From Actinacidiphila alni (lineage in GTDB: Bacteria > Actinomycetota > Actinomycetes > Streptomycetales > Streptomycetaceae): a stretch of 64,000 nucleotides of DNA. The translations under genes were made by a program, and so were the position numbers. The stretch lies in assembly GCF_900112845.1 (NCBI RefSeq), contig NZ_FONG01000010.1, positions 62,001 to 126,000 on the forward strand, written 5' to 3'. Shown here piece by piece: positions 49,890 through 58,141 of the stretch; within the stretch, counting starts at the first letter, position 1, and each line of letters opens with the position of its first letter. The notes beneath the pieces were generated by a model, which saw nothing but the letters and a program-made list of their open reading frames with translations, had not been told where the DNA came from and did no database searches.

Positions 49890-51410
49890 ATGCCGCGCAT
49901 GCCCCTCACCGTCCGCGATCTTCTGGCGATCCCCTCCCTGCGGCTGACGCTGGTCGCGGGCAGCGCGGGTCTCGGCCGTGTCGTGGAGGCCGCGCACGCC
50001 TCGGAGATGCTGCGGCCCGCCGCGTGGCTGGAGGGCGGCGAGGCGGTGATGACGACCGGGCTGCTGCTCGCGGCTCCGGATGCCGGGACGGCCGCGGAGT
50101 GCGCCGCCTACGCCGAGGACGTCGAGCGCGGCGGCGGCGCCGCGCTGATCGTCGGGCTCGGTCCCGCGCTGCCGCTGCGGGAACTGCCGCCCGCCCTGGC
50201 GACGGCGGCCGAGCGGCTCGGTCTGCCGCTGCTGACCGCGCCGGAGCGCACCCCGTTCGTCGCGATCACCAAAGCGGTGTTCGGCGCCCGCGCCGCCGAG
50301 GAGCGGCGGACGCTGGAGCGCACGTTGCGCACCCAGCGGCGGCTGACCGCGGCCACGGCGTCCGGCGGCGGTCTGGACGCGCTGCTGCGGGCCTGGCAGG
50401 AGGCCACCGGCACCGGGGTGGTGGTGTGCGACGCGCTGGGCCGGCTGCTCGGCGCGGCGGGCACCGACGGCGCCGCGGCCCTGGCGGAGGCCACCGAACT
50501 GCTGGACGTGGTGGCGCTACGGGGTCTGCGGGGCAGCGCCGACGGCGACCTCGCCTCCGGGCGGGTGCAGGTGCAGCCGCTGGGCGCGTCCCATTTGCGC
50601 GGCTTCATGCTGCTGCTGGGGGCGGGCAGCGCCGAGTCTCGGCTGCTGGGCAGTGTGCTGGTGTCCCTGCTGTCGGTGGAGCTGGAGCGGCGGCACCTGG
50701 CGGACGAGCCGCAGCGGCGGCGCCGGGCGCGGATGCTGGACCGGCTGTTCTCGCCCGAACTGCCGCCCGACCAGGCCCGTACGCTGCTGGCCTCGGCCGG
50801 TGTGGCGGCCGAGGCCGTCCGCGTACTGGCGGTGGCGGCGGAGGCGGAGCCCGCGGACCTGGCGGCCGATCTGGCGCTGGCGGTGCCCGGCGGTCTGGTG
50901 CGGGTGGCCGGTGACGCCGTGGAGGTGGTGGTCGGCGAGGCGGTGGACGTGGAGGGCATCCTGCGGCGGTTCGCGCCGGGGCAGCCGGCCGGGATCGGGC
51001 CCGCGGTACTGCCGCAGCACGCCGCCCTGTCGCTGCGGCAGGCCAGGGCCCTGCTGCCGACCAGCCGTGAGCTGGGCCGTCCGGTGACGGCGACGGAGGC
51101 GGGTTCCGTACGGCTGCTGTTGAGTCTCGGCAGCCCCGTCCTGCTGGCCGCGTTCGCCGATACGGTGCTGGCGCCGCTGGACGCGCGGGACCCGGACGGT
51201 GTGCTCACCGAGACGCTGCGGGTCTGGCTGGAGACCAACGGTTCATGGGCGGAGACCGCGGCTCTGCTCGGGCTGCACCGGCACACCGTGCAGAGCAGGA
51301 TCGAGAAGGTCGCGCACCTGACCTCGCGCCGCCTGGACCGCACCGAGGACCGGGTCGATCTGTGGCTGGCGCTGCGCTCGCGCGAGTCCGCCCCGCCGCA
51401 CGGCCCCTGA
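49890..51410 (+). CDS. PucR-family transcriptional regulator
   Basis: 506 residues. The N-terminal PucR domain (about 5-125: LTVRDLLAIPSLRLTLVAGSAGL and WLEGGEAVMTTGLLL) is followed by a central GGDEF-like region. The C-terminal PucR helix-turn-helix is LRVWLETNGSWAETAALLGLHRHTVQSRIEKV. Members regulate purine, amino-acid or other nitrogen-compound catabolism. Its target is not obvious here; the importer operon upstream or the GH18 gene downstream are candidates by position only. I used ATG 49890; an internal ATG at 49899 is possible. Neither has a strong ribosome-binding site. Confidence 0.85.
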   Translation: MPRMPLTVRDLLAIPSLRLTLVAGSAGLGRVVEAAHASEMLRPAAWLEGGEAVMTTGLLLAAPDAGTAAECAAYAEDVERGGGAALIVGLGPALPLRELPPALATAAERLGLPLLTAPERTPFVAITKAVFGARAAEERRTLERTLRTQRRLTAATASGGGLDALLRAWQEATGTGVVVCDALGRLLGAAGTDGAAALAEATELLDVVALRGLRGSADGDLASGRVQVQPLGASHLRGFMLLLGAGSAESRLLGSVLVSLLSVELERRHLADEPQRRRRARMLDRLFSPELPPDQARTLLASAGVAAEAVRVLAVAAEAEPADLAADLALAVPGGLVRVAGDAVEVVVGEAVDVEGILRRFAPGQPAGIGPAVLPQHAALSLRQARALLPTSRELGRPVTATEAGSVRLLLSLGSPVLLAAFADTVLAPLDARDPDGVLTETLRVWLETNGSWAETAALLGLHRHTVQSRIEKVAHLTSRRLDRTEDRVDLWLALRSRESAPPHGP

Positions 51411-51437
51411 TCCACGGGCCGGTGCGGCGGGGCGGAC
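51386..51437. terminator. Bidirectional hairpin terminator over the PucR stop
   Basis: A 21-bp stem (51386-51406 with 51416-51437) with a single bulged G in the right arm and a 9-nt loop. The left arm is inside the last PucR codons. It serves PucR and the convergent GH18 gene. Confidence 0.8.
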
Positions 51438-51453
51438 GCCGTGCCGGGAGCGG

Positions 51454-52599
51454 TCAGCCGGTGAACCAGGGGTTGCCGCCGCCGAGCGACCAGACCGACA
51501 CCTTGGTGACGCCCAGCGAGGTCAGCACCGCGAGCTTGGCGTCGAGCGCCGTGCTGTCGACGTAGTCGTAGAGTTTGCCGCCGGACACCCAGCGGATCTC
51601 GCCGGAGGACGGGTCGCGGCGCGCGGCCACGGTGGCCGGGTCGGTGGAGAAGCCGGGGCTGTGCTTCATGTCGCTGTACTGGATGTTGCCCGTGACCGCG
51701 TCCAGGTCGCAGGGGTCGGGCGCGCTGATGCCGTACGAGGGCAGGGCGATGACCAGCCGGGACGGGTCGGGGACCTTGCTCTGCGCGTAGCGCGTGACCT
51801 GGCGCAGCCAGTCGAGCGGGGTGATCGGCAGGCAGCGGTCGCCGGACGCGGTGTCGAACTCCTCGTCGTACGCCATGATGTCGAGTTCGTCGACGCCGGT
51901 GGCGCTGACGTCGGCGTAGTCGTAGAAGTCGGCGTCCTCAGTCATGGCGGGGGCGTCGACCACGAGCTTCTTGCCCTGCGCGTGCAGGGCGGTGGCGAGC
52001 TGCGTGAGGAACGTCTTGTAATTGCGGAGGTCGGCCGCGCTCCAGGACCAGTAGTCCTCCATGTCGACGTCCACGCCACTGAGTTGCTTGTCGACCACGA
52101 ACGAGGTGAGCTGCGACACGGCGTTGCCGCGATTGGTGCTGCTGCTCACCAGGGCGTGCACATCGGCGGTGGTCATGGCGGAGACGGTCGGGTACTGGAA
52201 GGCCGAATGGGCCTTGAGGTCGGCGACGTTGGCGGCGCTGTAGGTGTTGCAGCTGCCGTCGGCGGCGGATTCGAGGGTGACCTTGCCCTTGCCGTTCACG
52301 CTCCAGTACTCGGGCTTGAGCGCACCGTTCTTGACCCGGTTGTCCGCGTATTCGGCCGGCGCGGTGCAGGTGGAGTCGCCGGAACCGCCGGGGTAGAGCC
52401 AGGTCTGGAACTGGACGCCGGTGGCGGCGTGCCGGGCGGTGGCCGCCGGGTGGTGCGCGGCGGCCGACCGCCGGTCCTTGCCGGCCGGGCCGTGGTGCGG
52501 GGCGCCGTCGGTCGTCATGGCGCCGGCCGTCATGGCACCGGCCAGCGCCGCTGAACAGGCAGCGGCAGTGGCGAGGATGATGAGCCTGCGACGAAGCAT
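51454..52599 (-). CDS. Secreted GH18-family glycosidase (chitinase-like)
   Basis: 381 residues with a signal peptide (basic MLRRR, hydrophobic to about residue 28). The GH18 catalytic motif is intact: SGVDVDMED with Asp177, Asp179 and Glu181 as acid/base. Supporting strands are LDIMAYD and VIALPSYGI. The protein could be an exo-chitinase, an endo-N-acetylglucosaminidase or a spore-wall lysin; the short barrel without a carbohydrate-binding module does not decide. ATG 52599 has AAGGGA upstream. The DasR-like GntR gene lies just upstream on the same strand (63 nt gap), consistent with GlcNAc-linked control. Confidence 0.85.
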   Translation of the reverse strand: MLRRRLIILATAAACSAALAGAMTAGAMTTDGAPHHGPAGKDRRSAAAHHPAATARHAATGVQFQTWLYPGGSGDSTCTAPAEYADNRVKNGALKPEYWSVNGKGKVTLESAADGSCNTYSAANVADLKAHSAFQYPTVSAMTTADVHALVSSSTNRGNAVSQLTSFVVDKQLSGVDVDMEDYWSWSAADLRNYKTFLTQLATALHAQGKKLVVDAPAMTEDADFYDYADVSATGVDELDIMAYDEEFDTASGDRCLPITPLDWLRQVTRYAQSKVPDPSRLVIALPSYGISAPDPCDLDAVTGNIQYSDMKHSPGFSTDPATVAARRDPSSGEIRWVSGGKLYDYVDSTALDAKLAVLTSLGVTKVSVWSLGGGNPWFTG

Positions 52600-52662
52600 G
52601 TCCGTCCCTTCGGATGGTGTGGGGGGGATGACGCAGCGGAGCGGCCGACGTGACGTCAGGGG

Positions 52663-53508
52663 CTAGCCGCGGTCGTTCCAGTACGGGTCGAGGACGAGGG
52701 TGTCGGCGCCCGGTACGCGCGAGGCCGCCGACCAGGAGCCGCCGAGGACCCGACCGCCGTCGGCCTCGGGAGCGAGCGACAGTTCGGTCAGGATGCGGTA
52801 GCGGTCACCGCGGTAGACGGAGCGGGTGAATTCCACGACGCGGCCGTCGGCGTCCCTGGCGGCCCGTTCGAACAGCAGGGCCGGGGTGTGCACGGGCACA
52901 CCGAGCAGGTCCGCCTCGGCCTCGTCCACCACGGTCGGCTCGATGAGCTGGGACGCGCGGGTGAGCAGGATGCCGTACCGGCTGCCGAGCAGGCGGTAGA
53001 AGGAGTCGGTCTCCAGGTCGCGGGGCGCGAGCCCGGGCACCAGCGCGGCCGGGACGTGCAGCGTCTCCACGCACATGGGGTCGCCGTCGACCAGCCGGAG
53101 CCGGGTGATGCGCAGGACGCGTTCGGCGGGCGCGGTGCCCAGCCGGCGGCCGATCCTGGGCCCCGCGGCGGCGCCGGTGAACTCCACGGTACGGCTGGTC
53201 CATTCGCCGTCCACACCGCCGACGCTCAGCCCGGGACCGGCCCCGGAGCCGGACGCCGGGCCCTGGCCGAGCCGCTGGGCGACCTTGCTCCTCGCGACGA
53301 AGACACCGCGCCCGTGCTCGCGCAGCAGCAGCCCGTCGCGGACCAGGTCGTCCATCACCGAACGCAGGGTCGGGCGGGAGACGGCGAGGGTCTCGCACAG
53401 CTGCCGCTCACCGGGCAGCGGACGTCCGGCCTCGGTCTCCTCGACCAGGTCCATCAGATGCGCCCGGATCCGCTGCCGTTTCTCCCACCGGCTCTCGCTG
53501 CTGACCAT
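52663..53508 (-). CDS. DasR-like GntR/HutC-family regulator
   Basis: 281 residues. The winged helix (about 10-80: LPGERQLCETLAVSRPTLRSVMDDLVRDGLLLREHGRGVFVA) is followed by a UTRA effector domain (about 115-260, ending SVYRGDRYRILTEL). Several stretches recall DasR (the VARSKVAQ-like linker and SVYRGDRY), the global GlcNAc-6-P-responsive repressor, so this is probably a paralogue for amino-sugar genes. ATG 53508 is used without a clear ribosome-binding site; an open frame extends upstream but reaches into operator-like sequence. Tandem CTGGTCA boxes 29 nt before the start suggest autoregulation. Confidence 0.87.
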   Translation of the reverse strand: MVSSESRWEKRQRIRAHLMDLVEETEAGRPLPGERQLCETLAVSRPTLRSVMDDLVRDGLLLREHGRGVFVARSKVAQRLGQGPASGSGAGPGLSVGGVDGEWTSRTVEFTGAAAGPRIGRRLGTAPAERVLRITRLRLVDGDPMCVETLHVPAALVPGLAPRDLETDSFYRLLGSRYGILLTRASQLIEPTVVDEAEADLLGVPVHTPALLFERAARDADGRVVEFTRSVYRGDRYRILTELSLAPEADGGRVLGGSWSAASRVPGADTLVLDPYWNDRG

Positions 53509-53536
53509 GCCCAGACAATGGCCCACTTCCTTACCA

Positions 53537-53554
53537 CTGGTCAATATCTGGTCA
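53537..53554. promoter_or_regulatory. Tandem CTGGTCA operator half-sites
   Basis: CTGGTCA at 53537-53543 and again at 53548-53554, separated by 4 nt (ATAT). CTGGTC is the half-site of the DasR dre element, but here arranged as a direct rather than inverted repeat. It lies just upstream of the GntR start. Confidence 0.5.
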
Positions 53555-53582
53555 GCAAAAACATCACCATCCGCCGTCCGAG

Positions 53583-53622
53583 TGATGTAGCGAATTGCAA
53601 ACATCTGCAATTCACTACATCA
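53583..53622. promoter_or_regulatory. 40-bp inverted repeat in the GntR/SulP divergent region
   Basis: Arms 53583-53599 and 53606-53622 (17 nt each) pair with one mismatch across a 6-nt loop. The core TTGCA...TGCAA is AT-rich against a GC-rich background. It lies 75 nt before the GntR start and 119 nt before the SulP start. The core resembles the operator at 56700-56715, so ArsR-type binding is suggested. Confidence 0.6.
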
Positions 53623-53740
53623 TGGAGGCCGTCGACGCCCGGGACCACCGCGGGCGCGGAGCCGGGCCGGATCCCGGCGCGCCCCGCAGGGGGCGAGGAG
53701 GGTACGGGATCGTGCCAGTGCGGGACTGCCGTGCAACACC

Positions 53741-55480
53741 GTGGACCGCGCGGTGAACGGAACACTCAGCACGCTCGCCAAGCGCGCGCGTGCGCTGCTC
53801 CCCGACCGCGCGGATTACGCGCTCATGGCGCGCGATCCGCGCCGCGACCTGCTGGCGGGGCTGACCGTCGCCGTCGTCGCACTGCCGCTGGCGCTCGGCT
53901 TCGGGGTGTCCTCGGGGCTCGGCGCCGAAGCCGGGCTCGCGACCGCCGTCGTCGCCGGCACCCTGGCCGCCCTATTCGGCGGCTCGAATCTCCAGGTCAC
54001 CGGCCCGACCGGGGCGATGACGGTCGTGCTCGTGCCGATCGTGGCCAAGTACGGGCCAGGCGGTGTGCTCACCGTCGGTCTGATGGCGGGGGTCCTGCTC
54101 ATCGGTCTCGCCCTGCTGCGGGCGGGCCGCGCCATGCGGTTCGTCCCGGCGCCCGTCGTGGAGGGCTTCACGCTCGGCATCGCCTGCGTGATCGGTCTCC
54201 AGCAGGTGCCGGGCGCGCTGGGGGTGCCCAAGCCCGACGGCGACAAGGTGCTCGTGGTCACCTGGCGGGCAGTCGACGAATTCGTCCGGACCCCGAACTG
54301 GACCGCCGCGGCGCTGGCCGCGGCGGTGGCCGCGGTCATGCTGCTCGGCGCGCGCTGGCGGCCCGGCGTCCCCTTCTCGATCGTCGGCGTGGTCGGCGCC
54401 ACGGTCGTCGCCCAGGCGTGCCATCTGACGGCGGCGCCGCCGATCGGCGATCTGCCCTCCGGGCTCTCCGCGCCCTCCCTGGGCTTCCTCGATCTCTCGG
54501 TGCTCGGCTCGCTGCTCGCGCCCGCGGTCGCGGTGGCCGCCCTCGCGGCGCTGGAGTCGCTGCTGTCCGCGACCGTCGCCGACGGTATGACGGTGGGCCA
54601 ACGGCACGACCCCGACCGGGAGTTGTTCGGCCAAGGCATCGCCAACATCGCCGCCCCGCTGTTCGGCGGCGTGCCCGCGACGGCCGCCATCGCGCGTACG
54701 GCCGTCAACGTCAGGACCGGCGCGGGTTCCCGGCTCGCCGCGCTCACCCACGCGGCGGTGCTCGCCGTCATCGTCTTCGCGGCCTCGCCGCTGGTGGCGA
54801 AGATCCCGCTGGCCGCGCTCGCCGGGGTCCTGGTGGCCACCGCGATCCGGATGATCGAGGTCGGGTCGCTGCGCGCGATGCTCGGGGCGACCCGCTCCGA
54901 CGCGGTCGTCCTCGTGCTGACCGCCCTGGGGACGCTGGCGCTCGACCTGGTCTACGCCGTCGTCATCGGCCTGGTCGTCGCGGGCGCGCTGGCGCTGCGT
55001 GCGGTGGCCCGGCAGACCCGGATGGACCAGGTGGACTTCCGCCCGGACCTGCCCGGCGAGCACAGCGACGAGGAGCACGTGCTGCTGGCCGAGCACATCG
55101 TCGCCTACCGGGTCGACGGCCCGCTGTTCTTCGCGGGCGCGCACCGCTTCCTGCTCGAACTCACCGAGATCTCCGACGTCCGGGTGGTGATCCTTCGGCT
55201 GTCCCGGGTGACGACGATGGACGCGACCGGCGCCCTGGTCCTCAAGGACGCCGTGCAGAAACTCGACCGGCGGGGCATCGCCGTCCTGACCTCGGGCCTG
55301 CGGCCCGGGCAGCGGCGGACGCTGGACTCGGTCGGCGCGCTGGAGCCTCTGCACGGCCGCGAGTACGCCACCACGCCCGAGGCGATCGCCGGCGCGCACG
55401 CGCATCTGGTCGCGACCGGTGTGCTGCCCGCGCCGCGGCAGTCCGCGAGCGCCGTTCCGGTGGAGCAGCCGACGCCCTGA
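53741..55480 (+). CDS. SulP-family anion transporter with STAS domain
   Basis: 579 residues. About 12-14 membrane helices (SulP signature near DLLAGLTVAVVALPLALGFGV and VTGPTGAMTVV; then LESLLSATVADGMTVGQRHDPDRELFGQGIANI) precede a cytoplasmic STAS domain (about 430-545). Substrates of SulP proteins include sulfate, bicarbonate and other anions; the sequence does not identify it, and no carbonic anhydrase is fused or adjacent. GTG 53741 is used; GTG 53753 is an alternative, neither with a strong ribosome-binding site. An ArsR regulator follows 157 nt later on the same strand, so transport is probably coupled to ArsR-type sensing. Confidence 0.88.
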   Translation: MDRAVNGTLSTLAKRARALLPDRADYALMARDPRRDLLAGLTVAVVALPLALGFGVSSGLGAEAGLATAVVAGTLAALFGGSNLQVTGPTGAMTVVLVPIVAKYGPGGVLTVGLMAGVLLIGLALLRAGRAMRFVPAPVVEGFTLGIACVIGLQQVPGALGVPKPDGDKVLVVTWRAVDEFVRTPNWTAAALAAAVAAVMLLGARWRPGVPFSIVGVVGATVVAQACHLTAAPPIGDLPSGLSAPSLGFLDLSVLGSLLAPAVAVAALAALESLLSATVADGMTVGQRHDPDRELFGQGIANIAAPLFGGVPATAAIARTAVNVRTGAGSRLAALTHAAVLAVIVFAASPLVAKIPLAALAGVLVATAIRMIEVGSLRAMLGATRSDAVVLVLTALGTLALDLVYAVVIGLVVAGALALRAVARQTRMDQVDFRPDLPGEHSDEEHVLLAEHIVAYRVDGPLFFAGAHRFLLELTEISDVRVVILRLSRVTTMDATGALVLKDAVQKLDRRGIAVLTSGLRPGQRRTLDSVGALEPLHGREYATTPEAIAGAHAHLVATGVLPAPRQSASAVPVEQPTP

Positions 55481-55637
55481 AGGGGTGACGCCGATGGCAC
55501 GGAGCCGGGTGACGGGCGCGTGGACGGTCGCGCGGCGGGCGCGGCGCGCGGGAGGATGGGGGCATGGCGAAGAGTTCCAGGCGCACGCGAGAGCTGACGG
55601 GCCGGGCGCGGACGGCCGGCGCACCGGAGGCGGTGCG

Positions 55638-55991
55638 ATGAGCGCCCCGCTGTACCAGCTCAAGGCGGAGTTCTTCAAAACGCTCGGCCATCCGGTACGG
55701 ATCCGGGTCCTGGAACTGCTCAGCGAACGCGAGCACGCGGTCTCGGAGATGCTGCCCGAGGTCGGTGTCGAACCCGCCTATCTGTCACAGCAGTTGGCCG
55801 TGCTGCGCCGGGCGAATCTGGTCGTGACCCGCAGGGAGGGCTCGGCGGTGCACTACGCCCTGGTCAGCCCGCAGGTCGCGGAGCTGCTCGCGGTCGCGCG
55901 CGGCATCCTGTCGGGCGTGCTGGCAGGGCAGGCCGAACTCCTCGCCGATCTGCGCGCCGCGGAGCCCGCGGACGCGCCGGGAAAACGGTAG
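55638..55991 (+). CDS. ArsR-family regulator 1
   Basis: 117 residues. Winged-helix core: PLYQLKAEFFKTLGHPVRIRVLELLSE, then PAYLSQQLAVLRRANLVVTRREG and HYAL. It has no cysteines of the classic ELCVCDL metal site, so it may sense something other than arsenite or heavy metals. ATG 55638 has GGAGG 7 nt upstream, which fixes the start within a longer open frame. It follows the SulP gene and converges on the DUF6126-like gene. A close paralogue sits at 56238-56630. Confidence 0.9.
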   Translation: MSAPLYQLKAEFFKTLGHPVRIRVLELLSEREHAVSEMLPEVGVEPAYLSQQLAVLRRANLVVTRREGSAVHYALVSPQVAELLAVARGILSGVLAGQAELLADLRAAEPADAPGKR

Positions 55992-56016
55992 GAGTACGGC
56001 CTCGGCCCCGCGGCTG

Positions 56017-56241
56017 TCAGCCGTGCGAGCGGGTGCCGACGTAGAACAGCAGCCAGAGGAAGCCGGCGAAGAGGTGGCCGGCGATCACATAGACCAGCAC
56101 GCGCAGCACGACGCCGCGCTCCTTGTACTTCTCGGTGCCCGCGCCCCGGTCCACCGGGCCGTCGTAGCCGGGCGTCCCGGTGCCGGTGCCCGTGCCGCTG
56201 CCGGTGTCGGGCGCCGGGGCGGCGCCGTGCGTGTCGCTCAT
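56017..56241 (-). CDS. Small DUF6126-like membrane protein
   Basis: 74 residues. A disordered Gly/Thr-rich N-terminus (about 1-35) is followed by KYKERGVVLRVLVYVIAGHLFAGFLWLLFYVG, one transmembrane helix. This tail matches what I remember of the Streptomyces DUF6126 proteins. ATG 56241 overlaps the stop of ArsR 2 as ATGA, so the two are translationally coupled. A membrane partner or target of the ArsR regulator is a plausible inference, but function is unknown. Confidence 0.75.
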   Translation of the reverse strand: MSDTHGAAPAPDTGSGTGTGTGTPGYDGPVDRGAGTEKYKERGVVLRVLVYVIAGHLFAGFLWLLFYVGTRSHG

Positions 56242-56630
56242 GCCCGCGCCGCCGTCGCCGGCGCCGGTGTTTCCGTCGTCCGGGTGTCGGCCGCCGGGGT
56301 GTCGGTCAGCTCGGCCAGCAGGTCCTGGCGGCCGGCCAGCAGCTCGGTGAGGATGCGCCGGGCCGCCCGCATGAGATCGCCGACATCGCCGCCGGCCAGC
56401 GCGTAGACCACGGTCGAGCCGCCGCGCGTCGCCGTCACGATTCCGGAGCGGCGCAGCACCGCGAGCTGCTGCGACAGGCTCGACGGTTCGATCTCGATCG
56501 CGGCGAGCAGGTCGCGTACGGGCATCGGGCCCGCCTGGAGCAGTTCCAGCACCCGGATCCGCACCGGATGGCCGAGCATCCGGAAGAACTCCGCCTTCGC
56601 CTGGTACAGCGGTACCGGTGTCGTGTCCAC
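56238..56630 (-). CDS. ArsR-family regulator 2
   Basis: 130 residues. It shares the PLYQ-KAEFF--LGHPVRIRVLELL helix and SLSQQLAVLRR recognition helix with ArsR 1 but has a longer Ala/Thr-rich tail. It also lacks a cysteine metal motif. I chose GTG 56630 because GGGAAGG lies 7 nt upstream; an upstream in-frame GTG at 56696 lacks a ribosome-binding site. It is coupled to the DUF6126-like gene by an ATGA overlap, and a perfect 16-bp operator lies about 70 nt before the start. Confidence 0.87.
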   Translation of the reverse strand: MDTTPVPLYQAKAEFFRMLGHPVRIRVLELLQAGPMPVRDLLAAIEIEPSSLSQQLAVLRRSGIVTATRGGSTVVYALAGGDVGDLMRAARRILTELLAGRQDLLAELTDTPAADTRTTETPAPATAARA

Positions 56631-56699
56631 GCCCGACCTTCCCGTCTCCCCCGCCGACCCGCCGTCGCGGCCCGTCTTCCGGGATAAGAACCTCACGAA

Positions 56700-56715
56700 T
56701 TGAAGAACTCTTCAA
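56700..56715. promoter_or_regulatory. ArsR-type operator TTGAAGA-AC-TCTTCAA
   Basis: A perfect dyad with 7-nt arms and 2-nt centre, 70 nt upstream of ArsR 2. Extended to 22 nt (56697-56718), it agrees at about 16 positions with 53592-53613 inside the other inverted repeat. Confidence 0.65.
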
Positions 56716-56783
56716 GTCTAGGCCACGCCGACGGGCGGTGCGTCCGGCCCTCGGTGTGCTCCGGGCGTGGGGGCGGCGCGCGG

Positions 56784-57176
56784 TCAGCGCGCGCGGTCCG
56801 CCTCGGCCGCGTGCTTCTCCTTGATGCGGACCGCTTCCTTGCGGACGCCCGCCTGCACGGCGCGCTCGTGCGTGAGCCACTCGGGCTCGTCCCGCTTCAG
56901 CGCGTCGATCTCCTCGGTGGTCAGCGCCTCGGTGACCCCGCCGCGCGCCAGGCCCGCGATGGACACCCCGAGCTTGGCGGCGACCACCGGACGGGGGTGC
57001 GGTCCGTTGCGGCGCAGCTCCACCAGCCACGCGGGCGGGTCGGCCTGGAGCGCGTTCAGCTCGGTGCGCGAGACGACGCCTTCCTGGAAGTCCGCGGGGG
57101 TGGCCTGGAGGTACACACCCAGCTTCTTCGCCGCGGTCGCGGGCTTCATGGTCTGGGCGGTCTTCTGCGACGTCAT
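56784..57176 (-). CDS. DUF5997 family protein
   Basis: 130 residues, cytoplasmic. I recognise the DUF5997 pattern: MKPATAAKKLGVYLQATPADFQ, then SRTELNALQADPPAWLVELRRNGPHPRPVVAAKLGVSIAGLARGG and LTTEEIDAL. Its helical content and small modules suggest a nucleic-acid- or protein-binding role, but none is established. ATG 57176 agrees with the family start. It is divergent from a LysR effector-domain gene with 58 nt between starts, a pairing often seen for this family in Streptomyces as far as I recall. Confidence 0.85.
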   Translation of the reverse strand: MTSQKTAQTMKPATAAKKLGVYLQATPADFQEGVVSRTELNALQADPPAWLVELRRNGPHPRPVVAAKLGVSIAGLARGGVTEALTTEEIDALKRDEPEWLTHERAVQAGVRKEAVRIKEKHAAEADRAR

Positions 57177-57234
57177 GCCCCAAGGGTAACGAGCGCGCGC
57201 ACCGCCGCCGACCACCAGCGGATAACCTGCTGGA

Positions 57235-58092
57235 GTGACAGCTCCGCAGACGCCTCCGACCTTCCGGCTCGCCTACGTCGCGGGCGTGACGCCGTCCAAG
57301 TGGGTACGGATCTGGCACGAGCGGCTGCCGCAGGTCCCGCTCGAACTGGTGCCGGTGACCGCCGCCGAGGCGTTCGGCATGCTGCGGGACGGCGGCGAGG
57401 GCCGCGAGGGCGGTGTGGACGCCGGCTTCGTCCGGCTGCCGGTCGACGGCGCGGACCTCAGCGCGATCCCGCTCTACACCGAGACCACGGTGGTCGTGGT
57501 CCCCAAGGACCATCTGCTGGCCGCTGCCGACGAGGTGTCCGCGGCCGATCTCGCCGACGACGTCATGCTGCGTCCCCTGGACGATGTGGTCGGCTGGGAG
57601 GATCTGCCGGGCGAACCCGCCAAGGAGCGCCCGGCGACGACGGCGGACGCCGTCGAACTGGTCGCGGCGGGCATCGGGCTGCTGGTCGTGCCGCAGTCGC
57701 TGGCCCGGCTGCACCATCGCAGGGACCTCACCTACCGGCCGGTCACGGACGCACCGCAGTCGCGCGTGGCCCTGTCCTGGCCCCAGGACGCGACCACCGA
57801 CCTGGTGGAGCACCTCATCGGCATCGTCCGCGGCCGTACGGTCAACAGCACCCGCGGCAAGCCGCTGCCGTCCGGCGCCGAGGACCAGCGCAAGGCGCGG
57901 GCCACGGCCAAGGGCCGCGATGGGACCAGGGCGGGGGGCAAGGGCCGGGACAAGGGGCAGGGCGCGGGCCGGTCCGGTACGGGCTCGGCCCCCAGGTCCG
58001 GCTCGGCGCCGAGGTCCGGCTCAGGTTCGGGTTCCGGTTCGGGCGGCGGCAAGGGCCGCGGCCGCGGCGGCAAGCCCCGCCGCCGTTCGTAG
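57235..58092 (+). CDS. LysR-type effector-binding domain protein without HTH
   Basis: 285 residues. The first 190 form a LysR substrate-binding fold (FRLAYVAGVTPSKWVRIWHERLP, VDAGFVRLPVDG, AIPLYTETTVVVVPKDHLL, VELVAAGIGLLVVPQSLARL). The N-terminal winged helix is missing: the open frame starts at GTG 57235. Residues about 205-285 form a low-complexity Gly/Arg/Lys/Ser tail ending GKPRRRS, which could bind nucleic acid. It is divergent from DUF5997 and converges on the GH3 gene. It may be a ligand-binding partner of another regulator; that is inference. Confidence 0.82.
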   Translation: MTAPQTPPTFRLAYVAGVTPSKWVRIWHERLPQVPLELVPVTAAEAFGMLRDGGEGREGGVDAGFVRLPVDGADLSAIPLYTETTVVVVPKDHLLAAADEVSAADLADDVMLRPLDDVVGWEDLPGEPAKERPATTADAVELVAAGIGLLVVPQSLARLHHRRDLTYRPVTDAPQSRVALSWPQDATTDLVEHLIGIVRGRTVNSTRGKPLPSGAEDQRKARATAKGRDGTRAGGKGRDKGQGAGRSGTGSAPRSGSAPRSGSGSGSGSGGGKGRGRGGKPRRRS

Positions 58093-58141
58093 GCACCCTC
58101 CCCCCGCCGCCGGTCGAAGAGCCCGGACCGCTTCGGGCCGG

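Noticed and set aside
57900..58092. Possible frameshift making the Gly/Arg/Lys tail of the LysR-like protein
   Set aside because: The frame keeps strong third-position GC bias and ends cleanly, so the low-complexity tail appears genuine.
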